A stretch of DNA of 64,000 nucleotides from assembly GCA_026874595.1 (NCBI GenBank), contig CM049320.1:30655714-30719713 (forward strand), written 5' to 3'. How positions within the stretch are numbered: the stretch's first letter is position 1; every line of letters starts with the position of its first letter. Shown here one piece after another: positions 24,466 to 35,573 of this stretch. Origin of the DNA: Sipunculus nudus (Eukaryota > Annelida > Sipuncula > Golfingiida > Sipunculidae). The notes beneath the pieces are model-generated. The model saw only the letters and a program-made list of their open reading frames with translations. It was not told the origin of the DNA and ran no database searches. The position numbers were made by a program, and so were the translations under genes.

Positions 24466-24694
24466 TTTTAGGTCACAACTATAGATGTCCGCAAGGCATA
24501 TATGACGGCAACAATGACCTTTTGCAGCAAGAAGCCTGGTCCTTTCGCAAAGCATCATATGCTTTTGTAAACCCAGTGAGCGCACAAATATAAAATGCAA
24601 TGATAATTTGACCGATTTCGACCATATTTCGACCAATCAAGGAGAACTGTAAATTAGCAACATTTGAATAAAGTAAAAGTGGAACGGAGGAAAC
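24466..24694 (+). other. Leader-exon acceptor and 5' UTR of innexin 2, with two short upstream ORFs
   Basis: A CT-rich tract ends in CATTTTAG at 24471. The 223-base leader contains two upstream reading frames, 24485-24505 (six codons) and 24502-24570 (22 codons), both ended before the innexin ATG. The pseudogene keeps the same acceptor at 32684. The upstream exon was not identified. Confidence 0.5.
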
Positions 24695-25873
24695 ATGGAT
24701 CGGTTGTTTGCCATATTTGGTAATGTTGGTGACGTCACGGTGAGGACCGGGGATACATTCAGCGATCGTCTAAGCTGCCAGTACACGACGTTCATTCTGA
24801 TTATATTTGCCATATTGGTAACGACAAAAAATTACGTCGGAGACCCCATTGCATGCTGGGTACCTGCCGAGTTCACGGATTCTCATAGAGACTATGCCAA
24901 CAATATTTGCTGGGTCACGAACACCTATTATCTCCCTTTTGAAGAACGCATTCCACCAAAGGGGGAACCGAAGAAGAAAATAATTGGTTATTACCAATGG
25001 GTGGGTCTTATCCTTATAGCACAAGCTGTGTTGTTTTATGTTCCGAGGATATTTTGGTATCTGTTTAATAAAAAGTCCGGGATCGCCGTGAGCACAGTAA
25101 CGGATGCAGCCTGCGAATGCCAAAGAAAATCGGACTCGGATAGCAGAGAGAAGACAATTAAGTACATGACCAAACATATGAGCCGATACCTTACGGAGCT
25201 AACACGTAAACATTTGCTATCGTCATATTGTAAAGGGCTTTGGTGGCATCTTTACGGTAATTATTTAATAATCTTATACCTGTTTGTGAAACTGATGTAT
25301 ATAGCTAATGTCATTGGACAGTTATTCATGATGAACTTTTTCCTGGAAACGGATTATAATGTTTACGGATTTCACGTTTTACGGAGAATCATACACGGCC
25401 AAGATTGGAGAACTTCGGACCGGTTTCCAAGGGTAACGTTATGTGACTTTGAGATACGAATGCTAGGAAATGTCAACAGGTACACTGTGCAGTGCGCACT
25501 TCCGGTCAATTTGTTCAATGAGAAGATTTATATATTTCTGTGGTTTTGGTTCGTTTCTGTCGCCACAATCACGGCCATGAGTTTTGTTTTCTGGACGATC
25601 CGATCGGCGTCAAGGGGAAACCAGAAGCGATATATCAAGACGAGGCTGATCGCCATGAATAAATTAGACAGGCAGGGTGAGGAGCTGATCACGCCGTTCG
25701 TGCGGGACTTTCTCCGCAGAGACGGCGTGTTCCTCATACGATTGGTCGCCAGAAATTCAAGTGACCTAATTGCTGCGGAACTTATCTGTGGATTATTTGA
25801 TGAATTTAAAGGTAAAAGAACATCTATAGAGACATTAAGAAACGAAGTTGTCGATGACAATAGTGATATATAA
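24695..25873 (+). CDS. Innexin 2 (gap-junction channel protein)
   Basis: An intact single-exon innexin of 392 residues. Four membrane segments are at about 29-48, 103-122, 188-213 and 276-304. The signature YYQWV is at 99-103 and the TM2 proline at P117. Extracellular cysteines are the canonical two per loop: C54 and C72 in loop 1, C250 and C267 in loop 2. The intracellular loop between TM2 and TM3 carries TDAACECQRK, shared with innexin 3. The C-terminal region has VRDFLRRDGVFLIRLVARNSSDLIAAELI-type conservation and then a short acidic tail. The start ATG has an AAACATGG context, a good Kozak match. It is the functional sister of the pseudogene at 32903. Expected role: subunit of plasma-membrane channels that pass ions and small molecules between cells. 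Confidence 0.97.
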   Translation: MDRLFAIFGNVGDVTVRTGDTFSDRLSCQYTTFILIIFAILVTTKNYVGDPIACWVPAEFTDSHRDYANNICWVTNTYYLPFEERIPPKGEPKKKIIGYYQWVGLILIAQAVLFYVPRIFWYLFNKKSGIAVSTVTDAACECQRKSDSDSREKTIKYMTKHMSRYLTELTRKHLLSSYCKGLWWHLYGNYLIILYLFVKLMYIANVIGQLFMMNFFLETDYNVYGFHVLRRIIHGQDWRTSDRFPRVTLCDFEIRMLGNVNRYTVQCALPVNLFNEKIYIFLWFWFVSVATITAMSFVFWTIRSASRGNQKRYIKTRLIAMNKLDRQGEELITPFVRDFLRRDGVFLIRLVARNSSDLIAAELICGLFDEFKGKRTSIETLRNEVVDDNSDI

Positions 25874-26249
25874 TTATGGTGATATCGTTGGAATAATGTG
25901 ATGTGTTTAATTACTTTCATGAATTATTCTTGGTCTATAAGTAAAGTAAATTTACAGTTAATGTAGGTCAGCAGTGTATGCGGTGGTTCATTTTATGAAA
26001 TACGGGTGACATAAGAATATTCAAAACGTTACTTATTATATGTCGAAAAGGACGTTTAAACATTACTGGCTGTTCTATATTCATAGAAGGCTAGTGTGCA
26101 TAATGCTTTTCTCTTAATAAATAATTTTCAACCTTTGGACAGACAGTAAAAAATAATAAAAATTATATTACTGTTTGCAGATAGGTATGCATATTAAATA
26201 ATTGTGACAGTTTCTCTGAGATATTAATTCTATTTTTGGGTTTACATGC

Positions 26250-26255
26250 AATAAA
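26250..26255 (+). terminator. Candidate polyadenylation signal for innexin 2
   Basis: AATAAA 377 bases after the stop, conserved at the equivalent place in the right arm (CATACAATAAAGCTG near 34446). Another AATAAA occurs nearer, at about 26118. Confidence 0.4.
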
Positions 26256-26519
26256 GCTGTTATAGATCAACGAACATAAGGTTCTTAGGCAGAAAATTAT
26301 TATTTAATCACTTTATAAAATCAATTCCTTATTTAAAGACTTAGACCAAAGCTACCTCTAAAATTTTCATGTATTTATTCAGCTGGGGCATATACTATCC
26401 TATCACGTGATATCCATATTCATACTATGCAAGATTCTGGATATATTTGTATATAAAAAATTTTGATATATATGTAAAATTGCTTTTGTACATTATTTCC
26501 CCACCCCCTTTGTGTATCT

Positions 26520-26538
26520 CGCTCTCTCTCTCTCTCTC

Positions 26539-26589
<51 letters not shown>

Positions 26590-26607
26590 CATTCTCCCCC
26601 CCCCCCC
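26520..26607. repeat. (CT)n-(TA)n compound array ending in a C run
   Basis: CT units, then TA units to 26588, then a 12-base C run at 26596-26607. The right-arm counterpart, at 34729 onward, is rearranged and longer. Confidence 0.95.
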
Positions 26608-27520
26608 TTTTCTCTTACTCAAGACTTATATAGACAGAAAGTCGGACGTAGGCAGAAAGAGACGAAGACAGAGACCAAAGAACAAACAAGACGGGAAGAC
26701 GGGTAAGCTCTGGTGTTTAGGTTTGTTAGAGTGTGTCAGTATGTGTTTTCGGTGAGGTGTTTATCTTTGACACTGTTCCTTCAAGGACGCTTCCATTCAT
26801 GACCTAAACTTGGCGGTGGCCCAGCAGAGAGGAGTTCATGACTAAGTAACCAATTTGTGCGTACAGAGAAAACAAATTCCTTCAACCAATCAGCTCAAAT
26901 AAACATAGAGCCATAACGGGAAAACTGGTACATGTAACATTCTGATCGAATGGCGACAGATATATTTAGATATGTTAACAATTCATGGGAGGTCTTACAG
27001 TAAGGAATAATAGTTACCGTTTGCTGCATGGACTTGTAAGGTAAACTACTTCGGTAGATTGAAAGCAAACTCCTCGTGTAGGAATATATATGAGAACTGC
27101 ACAGTTCCAATTGAATCGGAACATGATTCTTCTATAGAAATGCTGGGCATACATGAAAATGTGGAAACCGGAGCGGAAGAAACCTGACGGATCGTTTCGC
27201 TTTATATATTTTAACATTCCCCTGATATTAAAGATTAAGTTTCTAGTCACTTATGTAGTCAGCTATGTTTATGCATTTGTCTCCGGTATATTCTACAGCA
27301 AACCGGCCCAGAACATGCATATCAGGCCGGTCTGCAGTTGCGGTGATTACAACAGGTTTACGAATTCACCTGCATGACCGGAACTGGTGAGTTGATGAGT
27401 ACGATTATGTCATTGGAACCGGATCGAAAATTATTACACGAAGTACAACAAATACTGGTAAAAGAAAACATAGGGTGATTGCTTCCACTGGTAAACGGCA
27501 TGGGCAACAGTATATCGGGC

Positions 27521-27522
<2 letters not shown>

Positions 27523-27560
<38 letters not shown>
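27523..27560. repeat. (GA)n microsatellite
   Basis: A GA array, paralogous to 38393-38439 in the right arm. Confidence 0.95.
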
Positions 27561-27566
<6 letters not shown>

Positions 27567-28485
27567 TCATGTTAGCAATTACTTTTCGAAATTTTTGGTC
27601 AATGAATGCAATTTTCTTACCATACTTTTTTTCTATTTAAAAGAAACATGTTTAGAATACCATACGAGTATAATTCGATTTAACAATTTGCCTTCCTGTC
27701 CTGTTTATCCCTGTAGTTTTTCTGTGCTACAAAATAAAACCCAAGTAACCACAAAAGACGGTAAAAGAGTGTCGGTTCTTTATTTTGCCAGCCATATATG
27801 ACCAGCACCCGTTCACTCCTTTGACCAGAAGTTTAAGCGCGGAAGAGGGCCTGTAGGGGACGCGATGCTACAAAATTCAAGGTCACAAGTCCTCCTCCCT
27901 ATAAGCAAGGAGAAATAATTTTACAGAGAGAGTACTGGGATCGCAGAGCGCGTCCGATGTTTCTTGCGATCTTGATAAGAACCCTTCACCTAGGCGTGAA
28001 AGCTCTTTTGATCTGGCTACCGGCGCCTACCTATTGCTCGAAGGTTATCCCTTAAACATAACGTGGTTCTCACCAAGGTTACCGCAGTATTGCTTGGCGA
28101 CAGAGCTATATCAGTCCTTAGTGGATTATATTCGATTAAAATGTGATTGATTTATAAGATGTAGGTGTCAGTGAGTACGGTTATAGGGTGGGTCACTTGG
28201 TATTAAACTAGTTTTCCAATGACAACAACAAGGGATTTGTTCGCATAAAAAAAGGGCAACAATCAGTTATTGTTTAGGCATACCCACTTATTTCTTAGCT
28301 TGGACAGCCCTATCTTCAGTAACGGAGTGCTTGGTTGACCGAAAAGTTATAAACAAAGAAATTACATTATTTAATTCCAACTTCACGCTATATCCATTGC
28401 GCCAACCTATAACCAACCTCAAATCTTATTTTATTTCACGTAACGACTATCCTTAATAATAAGAATATATATATAAACTATATAC

Positions 28486-28486
<1 letters not shown>
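27561..28486. other. Duplicated non-coding sequence of the left arm
   Basis: Aligns with the right arm after the (GA)n array. No coding constraint is apparent: indels between the arms do not respect codons in any of the frames. Confidence 0.5.

Positions 28487-28528
<42 letters not shown>
28487..28528. repeat. (TA)n microsatellite abutting a pogo-like element
   Basis: A TA array at the left end of the 866-bp element. The right arm has a short TA array at the corresponding site (about 39398-39422) and no insertion. Confidence 0.95.
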
Positions 28529-28534
<6 letters not shown>

Positions 28535-29394
28535 AACTCCTCTAAGCCGGACACTCAAGGGACTGGAGGATTTTGTCCGTATTAGTGATATATCCTGTTT
28601 AGAGGAGTTTATCATATTGCGTCAATTGTTCATTGAAACATTTTCTTTTTCTCTTTTAACTTCATCAGCTAGGCCTCACACACTAATCTAGCCAATTTCA
28701 CTTCGACGTACCATGCTTTTTCTTCTAAATAAGCATAGTTCATGGATGGCTGCAGTAGGTAAATTGAAGACTAATTATTGACAGCATCCGGAAGACAAGA
28801 TAGTTTCTTAAAGGATAGTCTTCACAACGCATTCACCATTACAAAGTGCAAACTGTCGCTGGCTGGATAAGGCTTCACAGGCCGGACGCCGATCACAATG
28901 CACGAACTTAAGTCTTCGATTGTGGTCTTACTAAAAGAAAAGCTGTTTGAAAACTTAGTTATTTTCTTATTGACCGGCAAATCTTATTAAAAGTAATGAT
29001 TGTGATATCTACACATCTATAGAAATATACAATTTCGACTGTATATTCACATGTTACATCATGATGGTTCACCAAATTACGCTTGTCCTCGGGCTACGTC
29101 GCTTTGACCAAAACAGGCCATACGAGGTCACGACCTCGGAGCGCAATCCCCCGGCAGATATATGAACAAAAATAGAATTCGCGATGTCTGTCCGCTTTAG
29201 GGGTCGTAATTATGTACTGGATACGCAGGCGGGACGGGAAAGTTTGCCCGTTGTCCGAGTTAGTTAGTTGTCCGCTTTACTGAGTTTACGTTAGACATAA
29301 TATGAGGGCAAATTTGGAGGGACTGAGATTTAGTGTCCGCATTAGTGAGTTAATATCCGCCTTACTGAGTTGTACGCAAGTAGGAGTTTCACTG
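28529..29394 (+). mobile_element. Pogo/Tigger-like non-autonomous transposon, ~866 bp
   Basis: The left end TAGTGAAACTCCTC and right end GTAGGAGTTTCACTG are inverted repeats, and TA flanks both sides. This fits Tc1-mariner/pogo elements. The interior repeats TGTCCG(C/T)NTTAGTGAGTT-like motifs, especially near the right end, and contains no transposase-like frame. It is absent from the right arm, so it inserted after the duplication or was lost there. Confidence 0.75.
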
Positions 29395-30040
29395 TATATA
29401 TGCAATGCTTTATATTAAAATAAGTCCCACATCTGAATATACAAGTAAGAGGAATTTCATCTTTGTATTTAAAAAAACATTATTAGACTAATTGAAATTC
29501 CGGATGGACGGGGAGGACTGAAAGTGTGTGTGTGGGGGGGGGGGGAGGGGAGGGAGGGGGACATTCTGTAACATACTAATGGATCTATTTATTTATTACA
29601 CTAAGGATCTCAAGTGGAAATTACAGTCTATATGGAAACTTACTGTAGTCACACAGCTGACAAGAAACTATGCGTCGAGCTTTGTTTTCATTGTTCCCAT
29701 ATTCAGCTCTTCAAATAAAAAAAGAAATGTATTTTGAGAACAGGATTTAACTCAGGTTTCTTTGTGTATATTGATGGTGTGTATACAAATAAAAAAAGTC
29801 TATAAAATGAAACGTAAACGCTCACTTATTCTGTGTTTACATTTTTTATGCATATAAACTGGACACAACCGCGAAGTAGTTACTGGGCATGAACCGAGAG
29901 TGAGGTTTACGCCTTCTAGCGTTTATAATCGAAACAAAATGTATGGACAGAATTGTCAGATTTAGTGACAGTCTGAAAATTATTACCAAAAAAAAATATA
30001 ATATGCAAATCAAAAAGATAAAATTACAAAAATTATATTA
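29395..30040. other. Duplicated non-coding sequence, left arm end
   Basis: Aligns with 39550-40222. A G-rich run at about 29535-29560 corresponds to the 21-base G run at 39686-39706. Confidence 0.5.
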
Positions 30041-30616
30041 AAGTATATTAAAATTACAAATAAATACTGTGAGTCATTTATAGGTTATCTTTTTTGTTCC
30101 AAATGTTAATGAGAACACTATAAGAAAGACCGACCTTGTCTTGATCAATTGATCGCCGTACCTCCCCTGATGATAGCAATGCTAGTGTAACGCGGCGCCA
30201 CCGTGTGCCTGCTAAAGAAACTATATATGATTCTACAGTTATTTTCAGGTAAAACATACTACAAGATTTTAATTTTGCCGAATAGTTCCTCTGATTTATT
30301 GTATTTGAAATGAGAGTATAAATAATAAATACTAAAAAAAAAATAAAAAAGTATTATGGTCTCCCACACAACAATATCAAGAAACAAACCCTTTTTGAAA
30401 ATGAACCGCAAGACGTTAATGTGAAACATACATTACATATTTTCATTTTTGGACATTTATACCCGTGGCAGAAGCGGATCAAGTGGGGTTGGGTGGGGGG
30501 GGGGGGGGGCTGAATACCCCCCCCCCCCTTTCCGGTTCCGGGGACCTTTTTTTTAGGCTTTGACAATTGTCCTCGTGGGTTGGACAACCTCTTTTCCTAA
30601 ATCCTGGATCCACCCC
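30041..30616. other. Spacer between duplication arms, with a G-run/C-run hairpin
   Basis: No gene. It contains 15 G (30495-30509), a 7-base loop, then 12 C (30517-30528), which can fold as a pure G:C hairpin. Confidence 0.6.
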
Positions 30617-31917
30617 CTCATGACACGTACTGTTGCGTAAGGAAAGTCGTAAAGACGACAGAGTTATCCGGGATTTCCCAGTGCAGAGGCGGATTCAGAG
30701 TGGGTGCTTTAAAAAATAAATATGAAAAATAGAACAATTTACTCAAATACGTTTTCTTTCTGTTATTTCTGCAAGCTCAAGTAATGTATTAGGTCTACCA
30801 GCCCTTTCGGCACACTTGTTTACCCATACAAAGGTGTTCAGCTCCCCCTGTTCTATAGGATTCTGTATCCGCTCCAGGCGGGCTGGCCTTGATAGGCTCG
30901 GTTGCACACGGAACGTATCACGTTCTTGATCGTTTGCTTATAAGTCCCGCATGGCCAGCACAACTTCTTATTATACACATAACAGTTGTACACCATAACA
31001 GTACCTATACACGGAGACACTGTAAATCGCAAACTTCAAGGAGTCGGCCGTCAGAACCCTCCACCCCATAAAGCACACTAAAGTGACGTCATAATCAGCG
31101 GTTAAAGTTTACTTCCATTCAAGCACGGTGAAGGGAATAGGATATGAAGTATTGGTATTTATCATGTTAGCTTACTCTTAATGCATCAGTTCCATGATCC
31201 TTCATTTAAATCATATAAATATAAGTTAAGCGTCACAAGGAGAAAGGTCCTTTGTCACATGCTCGGAGGGCAAATTTTTTTATTATCTTCCGTCGTTATC
31301 GTATTATTATACGATTATATATGATGTCAGTTATCTGATTTAAGTGAAATATGAGATTATTAATAATAGGCGCATTATGTACATTAATGAATGGATTGCT
31401 TGGGTTACATTGGTCGAGTATGTATTTGTGTGTGTTTATTTTTTCTCAACTAGCCAGGAAACCATGCATGGCGAGTGATAATATGAAACACAAATCATGT
31501 TCTAGGTCAGATACCACAGTGTGACATTAAATTGAAAACGCCTTAAAATGTGATGAGTAAAACCTTTGCAGCACATGCCAGTGTGGTTATATTTCGTCAA
31601 ATGGCACTGAGTGGAAATTCCAAAAATAACATGCGGAAACCAATATACCTCCACACTTAGGTGTCACGTGGTGCATTAAGGAAGGTTTGTAAGAATCTGC
31701 AGGAACGAACTGTCATGACATTACCTTCACGACTATCATTATAACGTCCGCGCACTCCTTTGGTCGTGTTGGTCTGCTTTGGTCAAAGGTTACCACAGGT
31801 ATAAAGTAAGTTCAAAGCTTTCCTTTACGCAAACGTTTTAAACATGAGTGTATGTTGCAGGTAAGATTGTACTTTCTTTACTGATTAATGTCTATGTATA
31901 AATATCTTTATGGCCTG

Positions 31918-31921
<4 letters not shown>

Positions 31922-31964
<43 letters not shown>
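31922..31964. repeat. (TA)n microsatellite
   Basis: Right-arm TA array, the counterpart of 23576-23643. Confidence 0.95.
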
Positions 31965-31967
<3 letters not shown>

Positions 31968-32277
31968 CTCTATCACCTGCGGGACTAGTCCAAGATTTCG
32001 TGTTAGAGGGTCGTCCGAGTTATCGGATGTAGTCATCTGAATATTTTCAACATCATACTTAATCAAGCACACTTTATGGTACAGCAGGAGGATGAGTAAA
32101 TATTTTCGGAGGCATAAACCACAGGAGGGACTCCCCCTATCCCTCTCTGTCAGTCTCAGCACCTCGGTTGTGATTTATACGTGTGCGTGTGTGTATAATG
32201 TATTTGTGCACTTCTGTACACTCTACATGCTAGTGTGTGTATATTCAGTATATGCACAGTAGTGTATTCTATATGGC

Positions 32278-32279
<2 letters not shown>

Positions 32280-32321
<42 letters not shown>
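32280..32321. repeat. (TA)n microsatellite
   Basis: Right-arm TA array, the counterpart of 24004-24067. Confidence 0.95.
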
Positions 32322-32326
<5 letters not shown>

Positions 32327-32902
32327 AAGCTGAATGTACGCATGAATAAATTCTTATGTTCGTGAGCACTCTTAGTATTACAAAAAAGTATATATCTATT
32401 AGCTGTAGTTGGCTGAAGCTAGGAAAACACACCTAAACTTTACAATCTACTGCAATGAGCGGTCAATTTTATTTTCACACACACAGACACACATTGCAAA
32501 AACATGATCCCCACATATTTTAACATTTATTATAAGTGTTATATATTTTGTCCCCTGTGCGAACTATCAGATTATTTCCTATGTATACATGTGTGTTACA
32601 TATAATATTCAAGTCTAAATCTCACACAAGATGACAACATCGTTTTCTATTAAACACAGACTTTGTTTCTCTTTTTAATTTTAGGTCACAACCTTAGATG
32701 TCTTCAAGGCATATATAACGGCAACAATGACCTCTTGCAGCAAGAAGCCTGGTCAAATAGCATTATGTGCTTTTGTAAACCCAGTGGGCGCACGAATATA
32801 AAATTCAATGATAATTTGACCAATTTCGACCATATTTCGACCAAAAAAGGAGAACTGTGAATTAGCAGAATTCGAATAAAGTGAAAGAGGAACGGTGGAA
32901 AC

Positions 32903-34072
32903 ATGGATCGGTTGTTTGCCGTATTTAAAATTGTTGGTGACGTCAAAGTGAGGTCCAGGGATACATTCAGCGATCGTCTAAGCTGCCAGTACACGACGTT
33001 CATTCTGATTATATTCGCCATATTGGTGACGACAAAAATTTACGTCGGGGACCCCATTGCATGCTGGGAACCTGCCGAGTTCACGGCTTCTCATAGAGAC
33101 TATGCCAACAAAATATGCTGGGTCACGAACACCTATATATTATCTGCCTTTTTGAAGAACGCATTCCACCAAAGGGGGAACCGAAGAAGAAAATAATTGG
33201 TTATTACCAATTGGTTGGACTTATCCTTATAGCACAAGCTGTGTTGTTTTATGTACCTAGGATATTTTGGTATATGTTTAATAAAAAAGTCCGGGATCGC
33301 CGTGCGCACAGTAACGGATGCAGCCTGCGAATGCCAAAGAAAATCGGACTCGGATAGCAGAGAGAAGACAATTAAGTACATGACCAAACACATGAGCCGG
33401 CACCTTAAGGGGCTTAGACGCAAACGTTCATATTCTAAAGGGCGTTGGTGGCATCTAATTATGGTAATTATTTAATAATCTTATACCTGTTTGTGAAACT
33501 TATGTCCATATAGCTAATGTCATTGGACAGTTATTCATGATTAACTTTTTCATGGAAACGGATTATAATGTTTACGGATTTCACGTTTTACGGAGAATAA
33601 TACACGGCCAAGACCGGAGAACTTCGGACGGGTTTCCAAGGGTAACGTTATGTGACTTTGAAATACGAATGCTGGTAAATTTCAACAGGTACACTAAGCA
33701 GTGCGCACTTCCGGTCTATTTGTTCCATGAGAAGATTTATATATTTCTATGGTTTTGGTTCGTTTCTGTCGCCACAATCACGGCCATGAGTTTTGTTTTC
33801 TGGACGATCCGATCGGCGTCAAGGGGAAATCAGGAGCGATGTATCAAAACGAGGCTGATTGCCATGAATAAATTAGACAGGTGGGGTGAGGAGCTGATCA
33901 CGCCGTTTGTGCGGGACTTTCTCCGCAGAGACGGCGTGTTCCTCATACGACTAGTCGCCAGAAATTCAAGTGACCTAATTGCTGCGGAACTTATATGTGG
34001 ATTATTTGATTAATATAAAGAATATATAGAGACATTAAGAAACGAAGTTGTCGATGACAATAGTGATATATA
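32903..34072 (+). pseudogene. Innexin pseudogene, duplicate of innexin 2
   Basis: It starts like innexin 2 and keeps the leader acceptor (TTTTAG at 32684). The first 80 or so codons are open. A net five-base insertion near 33136-33155 shifts the frame, and an extra A in the A run near 33287 restores it, leaving about 45 codons misread. A nine-base deletion near 33430 stays in frame. Two-base insertions near 33460 and 33508 then shift it for good. A GAA-to-TAA change gives a stop at 34011-34013, about 25 codons short. Substitutions hit otherwise invariant positions: the signature reads YYQLV in the shifted frame, and the DWRT of loop 2 reads DRRT. Both loop-2 cysteine codons remain. Not expected to make a channel subunit. 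Confidence 0.95.
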
Positions 34073-34728
34073 ATTATGGTGATATCGTTGGAATAATGTG
34101 ATGTGTTTACTTACTTTCATGAATTATTCTTGGTCTGGAAGTTAAGTAAATTTACAGTTAACATAGGCCTGCAGTGTATATGGTGGTTCATTTTATGAAA
34201 TTCGGGTGACACAAAATTATTCAAAACGTTACTTATTGTATGTCGAATAGGACGTTTAAACCTTACTGGCTGTTCTATATTCATAGAAGGCTATTGTATA
34301 ATACTTTTCTTTTAATAATAATTTCCCACCTTTGGACAGACAGTGACAATAATAAAAATTATATTATTGTTTGCAGATATGTATGCATAATGAATAATTG
34401 TGACAGTTTCTATGAGATATTAATTCTCTTATGGGTTTACATACAATAAAGCTGTTATAGATCAACGGACATAGGGTTCTTAGGCAGAAACTTATTATTT
34501 AACCACTTTATAAAGCCATCCCCTTATTTAAAGAATAAGACCAAACTACCTCTTAATATTTACATGTATTTATTCAGCGGTAACATATACTTTCATATCA
34601 CATGATATCCATATTCATCCCATGCAAGATTCTGGATATATTTGTATATAAAATATTTTTTTTATATATTTGCACAGAATCGCTTTTGTACATTATCCCC
34701 CCCCCCCTTTGTGTATTTTCTCTATCTA

Positions 34729-34764
34729 TTTCTCTCTCTCTCTCTCACTCCCCCTTTGTGTATT

Positions 34765-34824
<60 letters not shown>

Positions 34825-34871
34825 TACTTATAGATGATAAGTACAAAGTTTAATTATCGTCCCACTCTTAT

Positions 34872-34934
<63 letters not shown>
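34729..34934. repeat. (CT)n and (TA)n compound arrays
   Basis: Two CT blocks, a TA block ending about 34816, then a longer TA array at 34876-34934. The CT block and C run are duplicated relative to the left arm. Confidence 0.95.
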
Positions 34935-34935
<1 letters not shown>

Positions 34936-35573
34936 CGCATACTTTTGTTTCGCCCGTCCCATTTTCTCTCACTCAAGACATATATAGACACACAATTGGA
35001 CATAGGCAGAAACAGACAAAGACAGAAACCGAAAAACCAAAAATGACGGGATGACGGATAAGCGCTGGTGTTTGTGTTTGTGCTATATGTCAGTTAGTGC
35101 CTGTGTGTATATCGGTGAGGTGTTTACTTCTGACACTATTCCTTCAAGGTCGCTTCCATTCAAGACCTAAACTTGGCCTTGGCCCAGCAGAGAGGCGTCA
35201 GTTCCTGACTGAGTAACCAATTTGTGTGTACAGAGAAAACAGATTCCTTCAACCCATCAGCTCAAATAAACATTGAGCCATAACGGGAAAACTGGTACAT
35301 GTAACATTCTTATCAAATGACAACAGGTATAAATAAATTTGTTTACAATTCATGGGAAGTCTTAAATTAAGGAATAATAGTTACCGTTTGCTGCATAGAC
35401 TTTGTATGGGAAACTCCTTTGTTAGACTGAAAGGAAACTCCTCGTTTAGGTATATATATATGAGATCTGCACAGATTTAATTGAATCGGAAAATGATTCT
35501 TCTATAGAAATGCTGGGCGGACACGAAAATATGGAAACCGGAGCAGAAGAAATCTGATGGATCGTTTTGCTTT

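Larger units (their letters stand above)
22237..30040 (+). repeat. Segmental duplication, left arm (carries intact innexin 2)
   Basis: About 7.8 kb that aligns collinearly with 30617-40222. Matching landmarks (left/right) are CATGACACGTACTGT (22240/30619), the innexin copies (24695/32903), the CT-TA arrays (26520/34729 on), (GA)n arrays (27523/38393), the CAATGACAACAACAAGG block (about 28217/39165), and CACAACCNCGAAGNAGTTAC (about 29866/40039). Boundaries are judged by eye and may be off by some tens of bases. Only this arm has the pogo-like insertion at 28529-29394. Confidence 0.9.

Noticed and set aside
24770-25177. Minus-strand frames of up to 135 codons inside the innexin genes (also at 6142-6389, 25528-25920, 43047-43586, 43967-44197)
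   Set aside because: They are antisense shadows of conserved innexin codons and are not conserved as proteins between paralogs.
32704-33423. Overlapping frames around the innexin pseudogene that could be read as separate small proteins
   Set aside because: They are pieces of one innexin separated by indels when compared with 24695-25873.
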